This document shows positions 1-4,913 of a stretch of 6,145 nt of DNA, piece after piece. Position 1 is the first letter of the stretch. The number at the start of each line of letters is the position of its first letter. Source of the DNA: Pseudomonadales bacterium (GTDB taxonomy: Bacteria > Pseudomonadota > Gammaproteobacteria > Pseudomonadales > Azotimanducaceae); the NCBI GenBank assembly GCA_022448765.1, contig JAKUTI010000158.1:1-6145 (forward strand). The letters are read 5' to 3'. A program made the position numbers and the translations under genes. The notes beneath the pieces are model-generated. The model was given only the letters and a program-made list of their open reading frames with translations. It was not told the origin of the DNA and searched no databases.

Positions 1-1479
1 GCGAAGCAACACGCACGTGGCCGACTGACGATCCGAGAACGGATCGAGCGATTACTAGATCCCGGGTCGTTTCAGGAGCATGGCAAAGCAACGGCGATTC
101 CTGAATACGATGAGGAAGACAAGCTGACAGGTTTTGTACCTGCCAATTACGTGGTCGGTTTTGGCAAAGTCGAGGGGCGCCGCATCGCGGTCGGAGGAGA
201 AGACTTTACCCTTAAAGGAGGATCACCCAACTCCGCCGGTTTACGAAAGAGTGTTTACGCTGAACACCTGGCGGTGCAATACAAGGTGCCCCTCGTACGA
301 ATGCTCGAGGGTGGCGGTGGCAGCGTCAAAGGAGCTGGCGGACGTCGAGGCGGGACGGTTGGAGAACCCGTGTTCTCGACCCCACGGTTTAGAATCATTG
401 CCGATGCGATGGGCCAGGTACCGGTGGCATCCATGGCGGGCGGCGCGGTTGCAGGTTTTCCAGCTGGACGGATGGCGGCTTCTCATTTTTCGGTCATGAC
501 GCGGTTTACAGCTCAAATTCTCATTGGTGGTCCCAAAATAGTTGAACGAGCGCTTGGCGTTTCGATGACGAAAGACGAGTTAGGTGGGGCAAAAATACAT
601 GCTCGCAGTGGTCTTGTAGACAATATTGCTGAAGACGAGCATGACGCGCTTGAGCAGTGCCGACGGTTTTTGAGTTATCTACCGAGTAGCGTGTACGAGC
701 GAACACCACGGGTCGAGTGTGTGGACGATACGCAGCGCATGGAAGAAGAACTTTTGAACGCCGTGCCACGCGATTCGAACGCGGCTTTCGACATTCGGGA
801 AATCATCGATATGGTTATGGACCAGGATTCCTTCTTCGAGCTCGGTCGAGATTTTGGTGGGAGCCAAGTTGTAGGGTTTGCGCGTTTGAGTGGTCAGCCA
901 GTGGGCGTGTTGGCAAATGACTGTCGCGTATATGCCGGTGCGATGACGGCAGAGGCGGCGCAAAAGTATCGGCGATTCGTGGAGCTTTGCGATACGTTCC
1001 ATGTGCCGGTGGTGAATTTTGTCGATCAGCCAGGGTTTATGATCGGTCCAGAAGCCGAACGGAAGGGTACGATACGTTACGGTATGGCGGCGGTTGCGGC
1101 GGCAGCGCAAGCGACGATTCCTTGGGCCGTAATTCAAGTCCATAAAGGATTCGGCGTTGCAACGGCTGCCCACTATGCTCCCGACGCCTACGTCCTTGCC
1201 TGGCCTTCGGTTGAATCTGGAGCGCTGCCACTGGAAGGAGGCGTTGCGGTCGCGTATCACCGTGAGATTGACGGTGCCGATGATCCTGAGGCCAAACGGC
1301 GCGAAATTGAAGAGCGTCTTCGCGGCTCCAGGTCACCCTTTCCGCGCGCGGAATCTTTTGCCGTACATGAGTTAATTGACCCGCGGGAAACGCGTCCAAC
1401 CCTATGTGAGTGGGTAGACTGGATTCAACCCATGCTGGACGAACTTAAGGGGCCCGTCCGATTCCCAATGCGTCCATGA
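1..1479 (+). CDS. Acyl-CoA carboxylase carboxyltransferase (beta) subunit, 5'-truncated
   Basis: The frame is open from base 1, so the true start lies left of the window; 492 codons are visible and perhaps 20-40 are missing compared with the usual 510-540 residues. The family moves the carboxyl group from biotin to an acyl-CoA such as propionyl-, methylcrotonyl- or geranyl-CoA, working with a biotin carboxylase/carrier subunit that is not in view. The visible N-terminus (LTIRERIERLLDPGSF, residues 9-24) is the classic opening of the family. The N-terminal crotonase-fold half covers about residues 1-235, with GGPKIVERA at 176-184 and ELGGAKIHARSG at 193-204. The C-terminal half covers about 245-492, with VDQPGFMIGP at 341-350. 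The usual SGGARIQEG oxyanion loop is replaced by a glycine-rich EGGGGSVKGAGG (103-114), so this is a divergent branch and the substrate is uncertain. A GTG at 151 is only an internal codon: the 50 codons before it are clearly family sequence. Confidence 0.92.
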   Translation, partial: AKQHARGRLTIRERIERLLDPGSFQEHGKATAIPEYDEEDKLTGFVPANYVVGFGKVEGRRIAVGGEDFTLKGGSPNSAGLRKSVYAEHLAVQYKVPLVRMLEGGGGSVKGAGGRRGGTVGEPVFSTPRFRIIADAMGQVPVASMAGGAVAGFPAGRMAASHFSVMTRFTAQILIGGPKIVERALGVSMTKDELGGAKIHARSGLVDNIAEDEHDALEQCRRFLSYLPSSVYERTPRVECVDDTQRMEEELLNAVPRDSNAAFDIREIIDMVMDQDSFFELGRDFGGSQVVGFARLSGQPVGVLANDCRVYAGAMTAEAAQKYRRFVELCDTFHVPVVNFVDQPGFMIGPEAERKGTIRYGMAAVAAAAQATIPWAVIQVHKGFGVATAAHYAPDAYVLAWPSVESGALPLEGGVAVAYHREIDGADDPEAKRREIEERLRGSRSPFPRAESFAVHELIDPRETRPTLCEWVDWIQPMLDELKGPVRFPMRP

Positions 1480-1482
1480 CCG

Positions 1483-1536
1483 GTGGTCTTCGGTAGCTAG
1501 ACCGCGCGTAGACGGATCGGCGGGCTGTTCGCCGGT
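1483..1536 (+). other. Two tandem hairpins after the carboxyltransferase gene
   Basis: Two stems follow the stop codon. The first pairs 1483-1489 with 1499-1505 (7 pairs, one G-T wobble, 9-base loop). The second pairs 1516-1522 with 1530-1536 (7 pairs, one wobble, 7-base loop; core CGGCG/CGCCG). Neither is followed by a T-run, so they are not textbook intrinsic terminators. They could protect the 3' end of the upstream mRNA or be weak termination signals. Short stems of this size also occur by chance in GC-rich spacers. Confidence 0.3.
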
Positions 1537-1548
1537 GGACGTGAGGCG

Positions 1549-1579
1549 TTGACCATACGTGAAATAAGTGCATGATTAT
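1549..1579 (+). promoter_or_regulatory. Candidate promoter for metR
   Basis: TTGACC (1549-1554) matches the sigma-70 -35 box at 5 of 6 positions. GATTAT (1574-1579) matches the -10 box at 4 of 6, with a 19-bp spacer that is slightly long. The -10 lies in the only strongly AT-rich stretch of the gap (about 1572-1590), so the exact -10 could be a neighbouring hexamer such as TATATA or TATAAA. The first MetR-like dyad lies inside the spacer, which would suit autorepression. Confidence 0.4.
1560..1572 (+). promoter_or_regulatory. Candidate MetR operator, site 1
   Basis: TGAAATAAGTGCA matches the known MetR consensus TGAA-N5-TTCA at 7 of 8 defined positions and fits the general LysR-family T-N11-A rule. 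It sits between the candidate -35 and -10 boxes of the metR promoter, where bound MetR would block RNA polymerase. MetR is known to repress its own gene in enteric bacteria; autoregulation here is inferred from position. Confidence 0.45.
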
Positions 1580-1589
1580 ATAAAATTGA

Positions 1590-1604
1590 ATGAGACTTTC
1601 TCAT
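1590..1604 (+). promoter_or_regulatory. Perfect LysR-type dyad overlapping the metR start codon (candidate MetR site 2)
   Basis: ATGAGA-CTT-TCTCAT is a perfect inverted repeat with 6-bp arms. Its inner 13 bp, TGAGACTTTCTCA, fits T-N11-A and shares 6 of 8 defined positions with the MetR consensus. Its centre (1597) is 31 bp, about three helical turns, from the centre of site 1 (1566), so dimers at both sites would lie on the same DNA face. The right arm includes the first two bases of the metR ATG, and the left arm includes the only Shine-Dalgarno-like bases (GAGA, 1592-1595). In the mRNA the same symmetry could fold over the ribosome-binding region. Confidence 0.4.
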
Positions 1605-2559
1605 GTCAAATGTCGAGCTCCGCCATTTGCGAACACTACTCGCGCTTCGCGATACCGGTAGTTTGGTCGAAGCTGCCGACCGCTTGTTTTTGACTCAATC
1701 CGCGCTATCACATCAGCTCAAAGATCTCGAAACTCGCTTGGGTTGCGCGCTCTTCGTTCGTAAGTCGCGCCCGGTTCGGTTCACGTCGGTTGGGGCTCGG
1801 TTAGTGAAATTGGCAGACGAGATCTTGCCCCAGTTCGATGGTGCCATGAACGACGTCACTCGAATCGTCGGCGGTGATTCAGGACGGTTATACATGGCGA
1901 TCGAGTGCCACAGCTGTTTTGATTGGTTGTTGCCGGCCATTAACGTATATCGAGAAACCTGGCCGGACGTTGAGCTCGACGTTTCGAGTGGGTTTCATTT
2001 TGAACCGCTTCCGGCCTTGGTCCGAGGTGATCTCGATTTGGTGATTACCGCGGATCCCATTCGTTCATTAGAACTCACGTACTTGCCGCTCTTTGGGTAT
2101 GAAGCAGTTTTGGCCGTGGCGAGCGATCATCCGCTGGCGGAAGCTTCTTGGATCAATCCCCACGATTTGACTCCAGAAACTTTGATTACTTACCCAGTGG
2201 ATCGGAGTCGGATGGACATCTTTAGCTCATTTCTTGAGCCGGCCGGTGTCGAGCCGAATGCGATTAGAACGGCCGAGCTCACGGCAATGATGATCCAGCT
2301 CGTGGCCAGTGGGCGAGGTGTAGTGTGCTTGCCCAACTGGGCGCTGCATGAACACGTCGAAAAAAACTACGTTGTTGCTAAAACGTTAGGGGAAGAGGGT
2401 GTGTGGCCGAATCTGTACGCTGCTGTGCGGCCTGATGACATTTCTGCGGCGTTTATCGCAAGCTTTGTCGAGATTGCTAAGAAAACATGTTTCGCCACGC
2501 TGGTAGGGATCGTGCCTGCTGATGAAGATGTTGCCGCTTCTGAGACAGTGTCGCAGTGA
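1603..2559 (+). CDS. metR: LysR-type transcriptional regulator MetR (homocysteine-responsive methionine regulator)
   Basis: This 318-residue protein has the LysR-family length and layout: a winged helix-turn-helix at about 1-60, with TQSALSHQLKDLE at 31-43, and an effector-binding domain from about 94 to 300. It follows enterobacterial MetR closely, with the MetR-typical strings LFVRKSRPVRFT (50-61), AIECHSCFDWLLPA (99-112), FEPLPALVRGDLDLV (133-147), DHPLA (175-179), YPVDRSRMD (197-205) and AKTLGEEGVWPNLYAAV (259-275). MetR uses homocysteine as coactivator and controls genes such as metE, metH, metF and glyA. The ATG at 1603 is chosen because it gives the standard MetR N-terminus (VELRHLRTL). 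The C-terminal tail after about residue 300 is poorly conserved. Unlike the enteric arrangement there is no divergent metE; the upstream gene is a carboxylase in the same direction and the downstream gene converges after 11 bp. Confidence 0.88.
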   Translation: MSNVELRHLRTLLALRDTGSLVEAADRLFLTQSALSHQLKDLETRLGCALFVRKSRPVRFTSVGARLVKLADEILPQFDGAMNDVTRIVGGDSGRLYMAIECHSCFDWLLPAINVYRETWPDVELDVSSGFHFEPLPALVRGDLDLVITADPIRSLELTYLPLFGYEAVLAVASDHPLAEASWINPHDLTPETLITYPVDRSRMDIFSSFLEPAGVEPNAIRTAELTAMMIQLVASGRGVVCLPNWALHEHVEKNYVVAKTLGEEGVWPNLYAAVRPDDISAAFIASFVEIAKKTCFATLVGIVPADEDVAASETVSQ

Positions 2560-2570
2560 CGTTGGCGAAT

Positions 2571-3152
2571 TCAGGGGATTAGCACGGCTTCGTGCCAGAC
2601 GTTAGCCGTGCGCGCGTAAAGGCGCCGGTCATGGACGCCATTTGGCTGATCAAGATTGAGGCGATCGATTTCGTTTGGGACTAGGATGCACCCGCAGGCC
2701 GTGTCTGGCGCAATGGTGGTTTCAGGAATATGGTCGATTGCGTCGAGTAGCGCTTCTCTCGACGAGATAGTTGAACTTTGGGGCCGGGTTTCGTACAGCC
2801 AATCCAATTTTCTGGGAATCGAAGGACGGAGTTTCCAACTTTCGGCGACAACGTCGGGGTCGACTGTGCAGAATGCTGCGGTTAGGCGGTATTGAACCTT
2901 CAGCGCGTGTAAATAAATAAGAAGTGATAGCGAATCAGAACGTGTGAATTCTTCGCTCTTTGGGCTCGATGCGTTGAAGAAGAGTGCGAGTTGATCGTCA
3001 AGTTCACGCAACACCAAAACGCGCGATCGAGGTTCTCCATCTGGACCGATGCTTGCGACGACGCAGAGATCGGCCCAAGGGTCACCGGCGTTTCGGGCGT
3101 TATCACGGTCGGCCCGGAGGAGACGGAGAGGGTCCGTCACCTGTGTTGCCAC
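2571..3152 (-). CDS. Pyridoxamine 5'-phosphate oxidase-like flavoprotein (PNPOx split-barrel)
   Basis: This 193-residue protein, slightly shorter than typical PdxH (about 210-220), has a PNPOx-type FMN-binding split barrel and the PdxH-type C-terminus. Visible family features are DPLRLL (7-12), the strand SRVLVLREL (43-51) corresponding to the FMN-contacting SRVVLLK strand, FFNASSPKSEEF (58-69) resembling FFTNYxSxKGxEL, WKLRPSIPRKLDWLYETRP (106-124), and NGVHDRRLYAR (171-181) resembling the C-terminal RLHDRxxY motif. The RQVRIxG segment of true PdxH is here KVQYRLTAAF (85-94), and the SxIGxWAS-type region is not obvious, so pyridoxal-phosphate synthesis should not be assumed; another FMN-dependent role is possible. 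The start is GTG at 3152, the only usable initiation codon between the upstream in-frame stop and the DPLRLL motif; no good Shine-Dalgarno is seen. It probably forms an operon with the membrane microprotein gene just upstream. Confidence 0.78.
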   Translation of the reverse strand: MATQVTDPLRLLRADRDNARNAGDPWADLCVVASIGPDGEPRSRVLVLRELDDQLALFFNASSPKSEEFTRSDSLSLLIYLHALKVQYRLTAAFCTVDPDVVAESWKLRPSIPRKLDWLYETRPQSSTISSREALLDAIDHIPETTIAPDTACGCILVPNEIDRLNLDQPNGVHDRRLYARTANVWHEAVLIP

Positions 3153-3170
3153 ATCGGCAGTGAAGCGATT

Positions 3171-3211
3171 CCTGACGGCGTCGCGTGGCTTGTATGGATG
3201 AGTCCGTCAGG
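3171..3211 (-). repeat. 8-bp perfect inverted repeat across the microprotein stop codon
   Basis: CCTGACGG (3171-3178) and CCGTCAGG (3204-3211) are perfect inverted arms separated by 25 bases. In the minus-strand mRNA the first arm contains the TGA stop of the microprotein, and the hairpin fills the gap before the GTG of the flavoprotein. A third copy of the core, CCGTCA at 3134-3139, lies just inside the flavoprotein gene and can pair with the 3171-3178 arm instead (6 bp), placing the GTG start in the loop. The sequence therefore allows two mutually exclusive folds; whether they form is unknown. Confidence 0.45.
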
Positions 3212-3374
3212 CTTCTTCAGACTCACGTTCATCATCCACTAACTTTCGGCGAATATCGGCGATATCACGCTGTATGTCTGAAACGCGAAAAAGCACGTCC
3301 GCCAGTTGGTCGACTAGCCGATAGATACAGTAGGCGATTCCGAGCACTGCGATGCAGGTGATGAAAGACCACAT
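3207..3374 (-). CDS. 55-residue single-pass membrane microprotein, unknown function
   Basis: Reading the minus strand from ATG at 3374 gives a 55-residue protein beginning MWSFITCIAVLGIAYCIY and ending in DDERESEEA. Residues 2-18 form a hydrophobic transmembrane helix. The rest (about 19-55) is charged and helix-prone, with heptad-like hydrophobic spacing in LADVLFRVSDIQRDIADI (24-41) and an acidic tail, suggesting a small coiled coil or amphipathic helix. A good Shine-Dalgarno (TAAGGA, 3390-3385) lies 10 bases before the ATG. Positively charged residues follow the helix, which favours a cytoplasmic C-terminal part. It lies 54 bp upstream of the PNPOx-like gene on the same strand and in the same frame, so the two are probably co-transcribed. 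I do not recognise the family. Coding support comes from the Shine-Dalgarno, start codon and coherent topology, not homology. Confidence 0.68.
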   Translation of the reverse strand: MWSFITCIAVLGIAYCIYRLVDQLADVLFRVSDIQRDIADIRRKLVDDERESEEA

Positions 3375-3384
3375 AGAGGCGAGT

Positions 3385-3390
3385 TCCTTA
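3385..3390 (-). promoter_or_regulatory. Ribosome-binding site of the membrane microprotein
   Basis: TAAGGA on the minus strand, 10 bases from the ATG at 3374. It is one of the two clearest Shine-Dalgarno sequences in the window and is a main argument that the 55-codon frame is translated. Confidence 0.6.
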
Positions 3391-3455
3391 TGACACTCAG
3401 AAACGACGTCACGTATACCGTCTTGCAGATCATCCGTCCAGCCTGAGTGCCGTCA
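3391..3455. repeat. Inverted repeat flanking the candidate minus-strand promoter
   Basis: CACTCAG (3394-3400) and CTGAGTG (3443-3449) are perfect 7-bp inverted arms. Allowing a small bulge, pairing continues with TGAC (3391-3394) and GTCA (3452-3455). The arms lie just outside the -10 and -35 boxes of the candidate minus-strand promoter, about 49 bp centre to centre. A transcript from that promoter would include only one arm, so a DNA-level role (binding site for a dimeric or looping regulator) is more likely than an RNA hairpin. Chance is not excluded. Confidence 0.35.
3412..3440 (-). promoter_or_regulatory. Candidate promoter for the microprotein/PNPOx-like operon
   Basis: On the minus strand, TGGACG (3440-3435) and TATACG (3417-3412) each match the sigma-70 consensus at 4 of 6 positions and are separated by exactly 17 bp. 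Transcription would start near 3405, giving a leader of about 30 bases that contains the Shine-Dalgarno. The match is moderate but the position is right. Confidence 0.4.
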
Positions 3456-3518
3456 TTTGTCTCTAAACCAACCCTCCCACTTGGGGTTGGCAGCGAACCT
3501 GAGGTAAGCGGGACAAAT
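3455..3518. repeat. Nested inverted repeats (outer ATTTGTC/GACAAAT, inner CCAACCC/GGGTTGG)
   Basis: An outer 7-bp pair, ATTTGTC (3455-3461) and GACAAAT (3512-3518), encloses an inner 7-bp pair, CCAACCC (3468-3474) and GGGTTGG (3484-3490), with a 9-base loop. Together they describe a 64-base stem-loop-within-stem layout. On the minus strand the inner hairpin is followed by TTT only, too little for a terminator. It could be a small structured RNA element or a protein-binding region; no known RNA family is recognised. Confidence 0.35.
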
Positions 3519-3654
3519 CAGCGATGCGCGGGGTTTGGCCCGGTTGCGTCAACGTTCGGTCGAAGCCGGCCATCGCATATGAGTAGGCTGCCTGGCCGTG
3601 CCTTACGATCCAAGGTCAACGGTACGCCATGTCGCGATTCGTCCAAAGCTCACG

Positions 3655-3682
3655 TTATGTGGCGAAGCTGATAGCCTATACG
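3655..3682 (+). promoter_or_regulatory. Weak candidate promoter for the thiolase-like/DUF35 operon
   Basis: TATACG (3677-3682) is a reasonable -10 box 28 bases before the ATG at 3711. The hexamer 16 bp upstream, TTATGT (3655-3660), matches the -35 consensus poorly, so activator dependence or a different promoter is possible. No strong Shine-Dalgarno precedes the ATG. Confidence 0.22.
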
Positions 3683-3710
3683 TTCTCCAAATCATAGATA
3701 AGCTGAAATC

Positions 3711-4910
3711 ATGGGACTTCGAGGAGACGCGGCAATTGTTGGCTTTGCTGAATTCAAGCATGAACGAAAGTACGAGGGGCCGCGATTGTTCACTATAGAA
3801 CAATGGTCCGAACTCACGGCCATGGCCCTGGACGACGCGGGACTCAAACTTAGCGACATCAACGGCATTGCTTGCACAGACATTCGCGAGGCAGGGATGT
3901 TTGTTCCTGCAACGATTGTTGAATACTTAGGCCAACCCGTCAATTTTGCCGAACGGATTGATCTTGGAGGCGCGTCTTCGGTTGGGATGGTGTGGCGTGC
4001 TGCTGCGGCCATCGAACTAGGCATAGCCGATGTAGTTATTTGTGCCACGCCGGCACTCCCGATCCCGTCGAATCCTGAACCACGGGCGATTGATCCACGG
4101 CGGTTTTTCCAGTCAAGCAGCAACGAATGGGGTTCTCCGCAGGCGGAATTTGAGATTCCATACGGTAATCTCGCGCAAAACTGTGGTTACGCGATGATCG
4201 CGCAGCGCTACGGTGCTGAGCACGGTTACGTCGAAGAAGCCATGGCAAAACTTGTGGTCGATCAAAGACAAAATGGGGCATTGAATCCACTTGCGGCGTT
4301 TTACGGTAAACCGACGACGGTGGATGAAGTGTTGGCGAGCAAGATGATTGCTGACCCGTTGCGGATGCTTGAGATTGTCATGCCGGTGGCTGGGGGCGGC
4401 GCCGTGGTGGTCGCCAGTCGCGAAGTGGCGAAACGTTGCCATCACCGTCCGGCTTGGATAACCGGGTTTGGCGAACACTTGACGATCAAGACGCCGACCT
4501 ATGCGAAAGACATGTGTACTACGCCTGTGGGTCCAGCATCCGAAGGAGCGTTCAGGATGGCGGGGCTAGCGCCGTCCGATATCGATGCCGCTGAGATCTA
4601 CGACTGTTACACCATTACCGTGCTCATGACGCTGGAAGACGCAGGGTTTTGCGCTAAAGGAGAAGGTCAGCATTTCATATTGAACTCGGACATGACTCAT
4701 GACGGCAGTTTTCCGCTTAACACGCATGGTGGGCAATTGGGGATGGGTCAAGCGGGTGCTGCCGGTGGGATGACCCAAGTCGTTGAGGCCGCGAGACAGA
4801 TCATGGGTCGTGCGGATGATAGACAAGTAAAGGCTTGCGATAACGTGTATGTATCGGGGACGGGGGGAATTATGAGCGAGCAGGCCGCGCTCATCCTACA
4901 AGGAGCTTGA
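3711..4910 (+). CDS. Thiolase-fold lipid-transfer (Ltp/SCP-x-like) protein lacking the thiolase cysteines
   Basis: This 399-residue protein has full thiolase-superfamily length. The N-terminal LRGDAAIVGFAEF (3-15) and DAGLKLSDINGI (42-53) are typical of the SCP-x/Ltp thiolase-like branch. The position of the first catalytic cysteine reads DLGGASSVGM (84-93), with no cysteine. The C-terminal catalytic cysteine position reads VYVSGTGGIMSEQ (379-391), again with no cysteine. What remains is AEIYDCYT (294-301), with two tyrosines and a cysteine, and NTHGGQLGMG (337-346), with a histidine. Canonical thiolysis is therefore unlikely. In actinobacterial steroid degradation, Ltp2 of this branch pairs with a DUF35 domain and works as a retro-aldolase on side-chain CoA thioesters; the adjacent DUF35 gene fits such a two-component enzyme. 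The substrate is not readable. The ATG at 3711 gives the family-standard N-terminus. Confidence 0.87.
   Translation: MGLRGDAAIVGFAEFKHERKYEGPRLFTIEQWSELTAMALDDAGLKLSDINGIACTDIREAGMFVPATIVEYLGQPVNFAERIDLGGASSVGMVWRAAAAIELGIADVVICATPALPIPSNPEPRAIDPRRFFQSSSNEWGSPQAEFEIPYGNLAQNCGYAMIAQRYGAEHGYVEEAMAKLVVDQRQNGALNPLAAFYGKPTTVDEVLASKMIADPLRMLEIVMPVAGGGAVVVASREVAKRCHHRPAWITGFGEHLTIKTPTYAKDMCTTPVGPASEGAFRMAGLAPSDIDAAEIYDCYTITVLMTLEDAGFCAKGEGQHFILNSDMTHDGSFPLNTHGGQLGMGQAGAAGGMTQVVEAARQIMGRADDRQVKACDNVYVSGTGGIMSEQAALILQGA
4900..4905 (+). promoter_or_regulatory. Ribosome-binding site of the DUF35 gene
   Basis: AAGGAG lies within the last codons of the thiolase-like gene, 8 bases before the ATG at 4914. 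With only 3 bases between the stop and the next start, this indicates translational coupling and matched production of the two proteins. Confidence 0.7.
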
Positions 4911-4913
4911 GGT

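Larger units (their letters stand above)
3375..3710. other. Gene-free divergent regulatory region
   Basis: These 336 bases separate the minus-strand microprotein operon from the plus-strand thiolase-like gene. No convincing coding frame is present on either strand: the short open frames lack a Shine-Dalgarno and protein-like composition. The left half holds the candidate minus-strand promoter and three inverted repeats (listed separately). The part from 3520 to 3650 shows only short palindromes, such as TTCGGTCGAA at 3555-3564, and nothing I can assign. Confidence 0.6.

Noticed and set aside
134..499. Plus-strand frame of 121 codons within the carboxyltransferase gene.
   Set aside because: It overlaps a clearly conserved coding frame and its translation has no protein-like pattern; a shadow frame.
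679..1260. Long minus-strand frame (193 codons) opposite the carboxyltransferase.
   Set aside because: Rich in Arg and His with no domain pattern, as expected for the antisense of a conserved gene.
2560..2570. Bidirectional terminator between metR and the PNPOx-like gene.
   Set aside because: The gap is 11 bases and contains no inverted repeat with a T-run.
3468..3490. Intrinsic terminator on the minus strand (CCAACCC/GGGTTGG hairpin).
   Set aside because: Only three T residues follow and no minus-strand gene ends upstream of it.
3441..3525. Possible TPP riboswitch, because CTGAG occurs upstream and GAACCTGA at 3495-3502 followed by GGTAA and GCGGGA.
   Set aside because: The helices that define the TPP aptamer (P3, P4 and the closing P1) cannot be drawn around these strings, and the downstream gene is not a thiamin gene.
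3447..3671. Open frame of 74 codons on the plus strand in the divergent spacer.
   Set aside because: GTG start, no Shine-Dalgarno, composition rich in Ser, Pro and Arg without a domain pattern, and it runs over the inverted repeats.
3603..3803. 66-codon minus-strand frame overlapping the start of the thiolase-like gene.
   Set aside because: It overlaps the conserved thiolase-like N-terminus, has no Shine-Dalgarno and no recognisable features.
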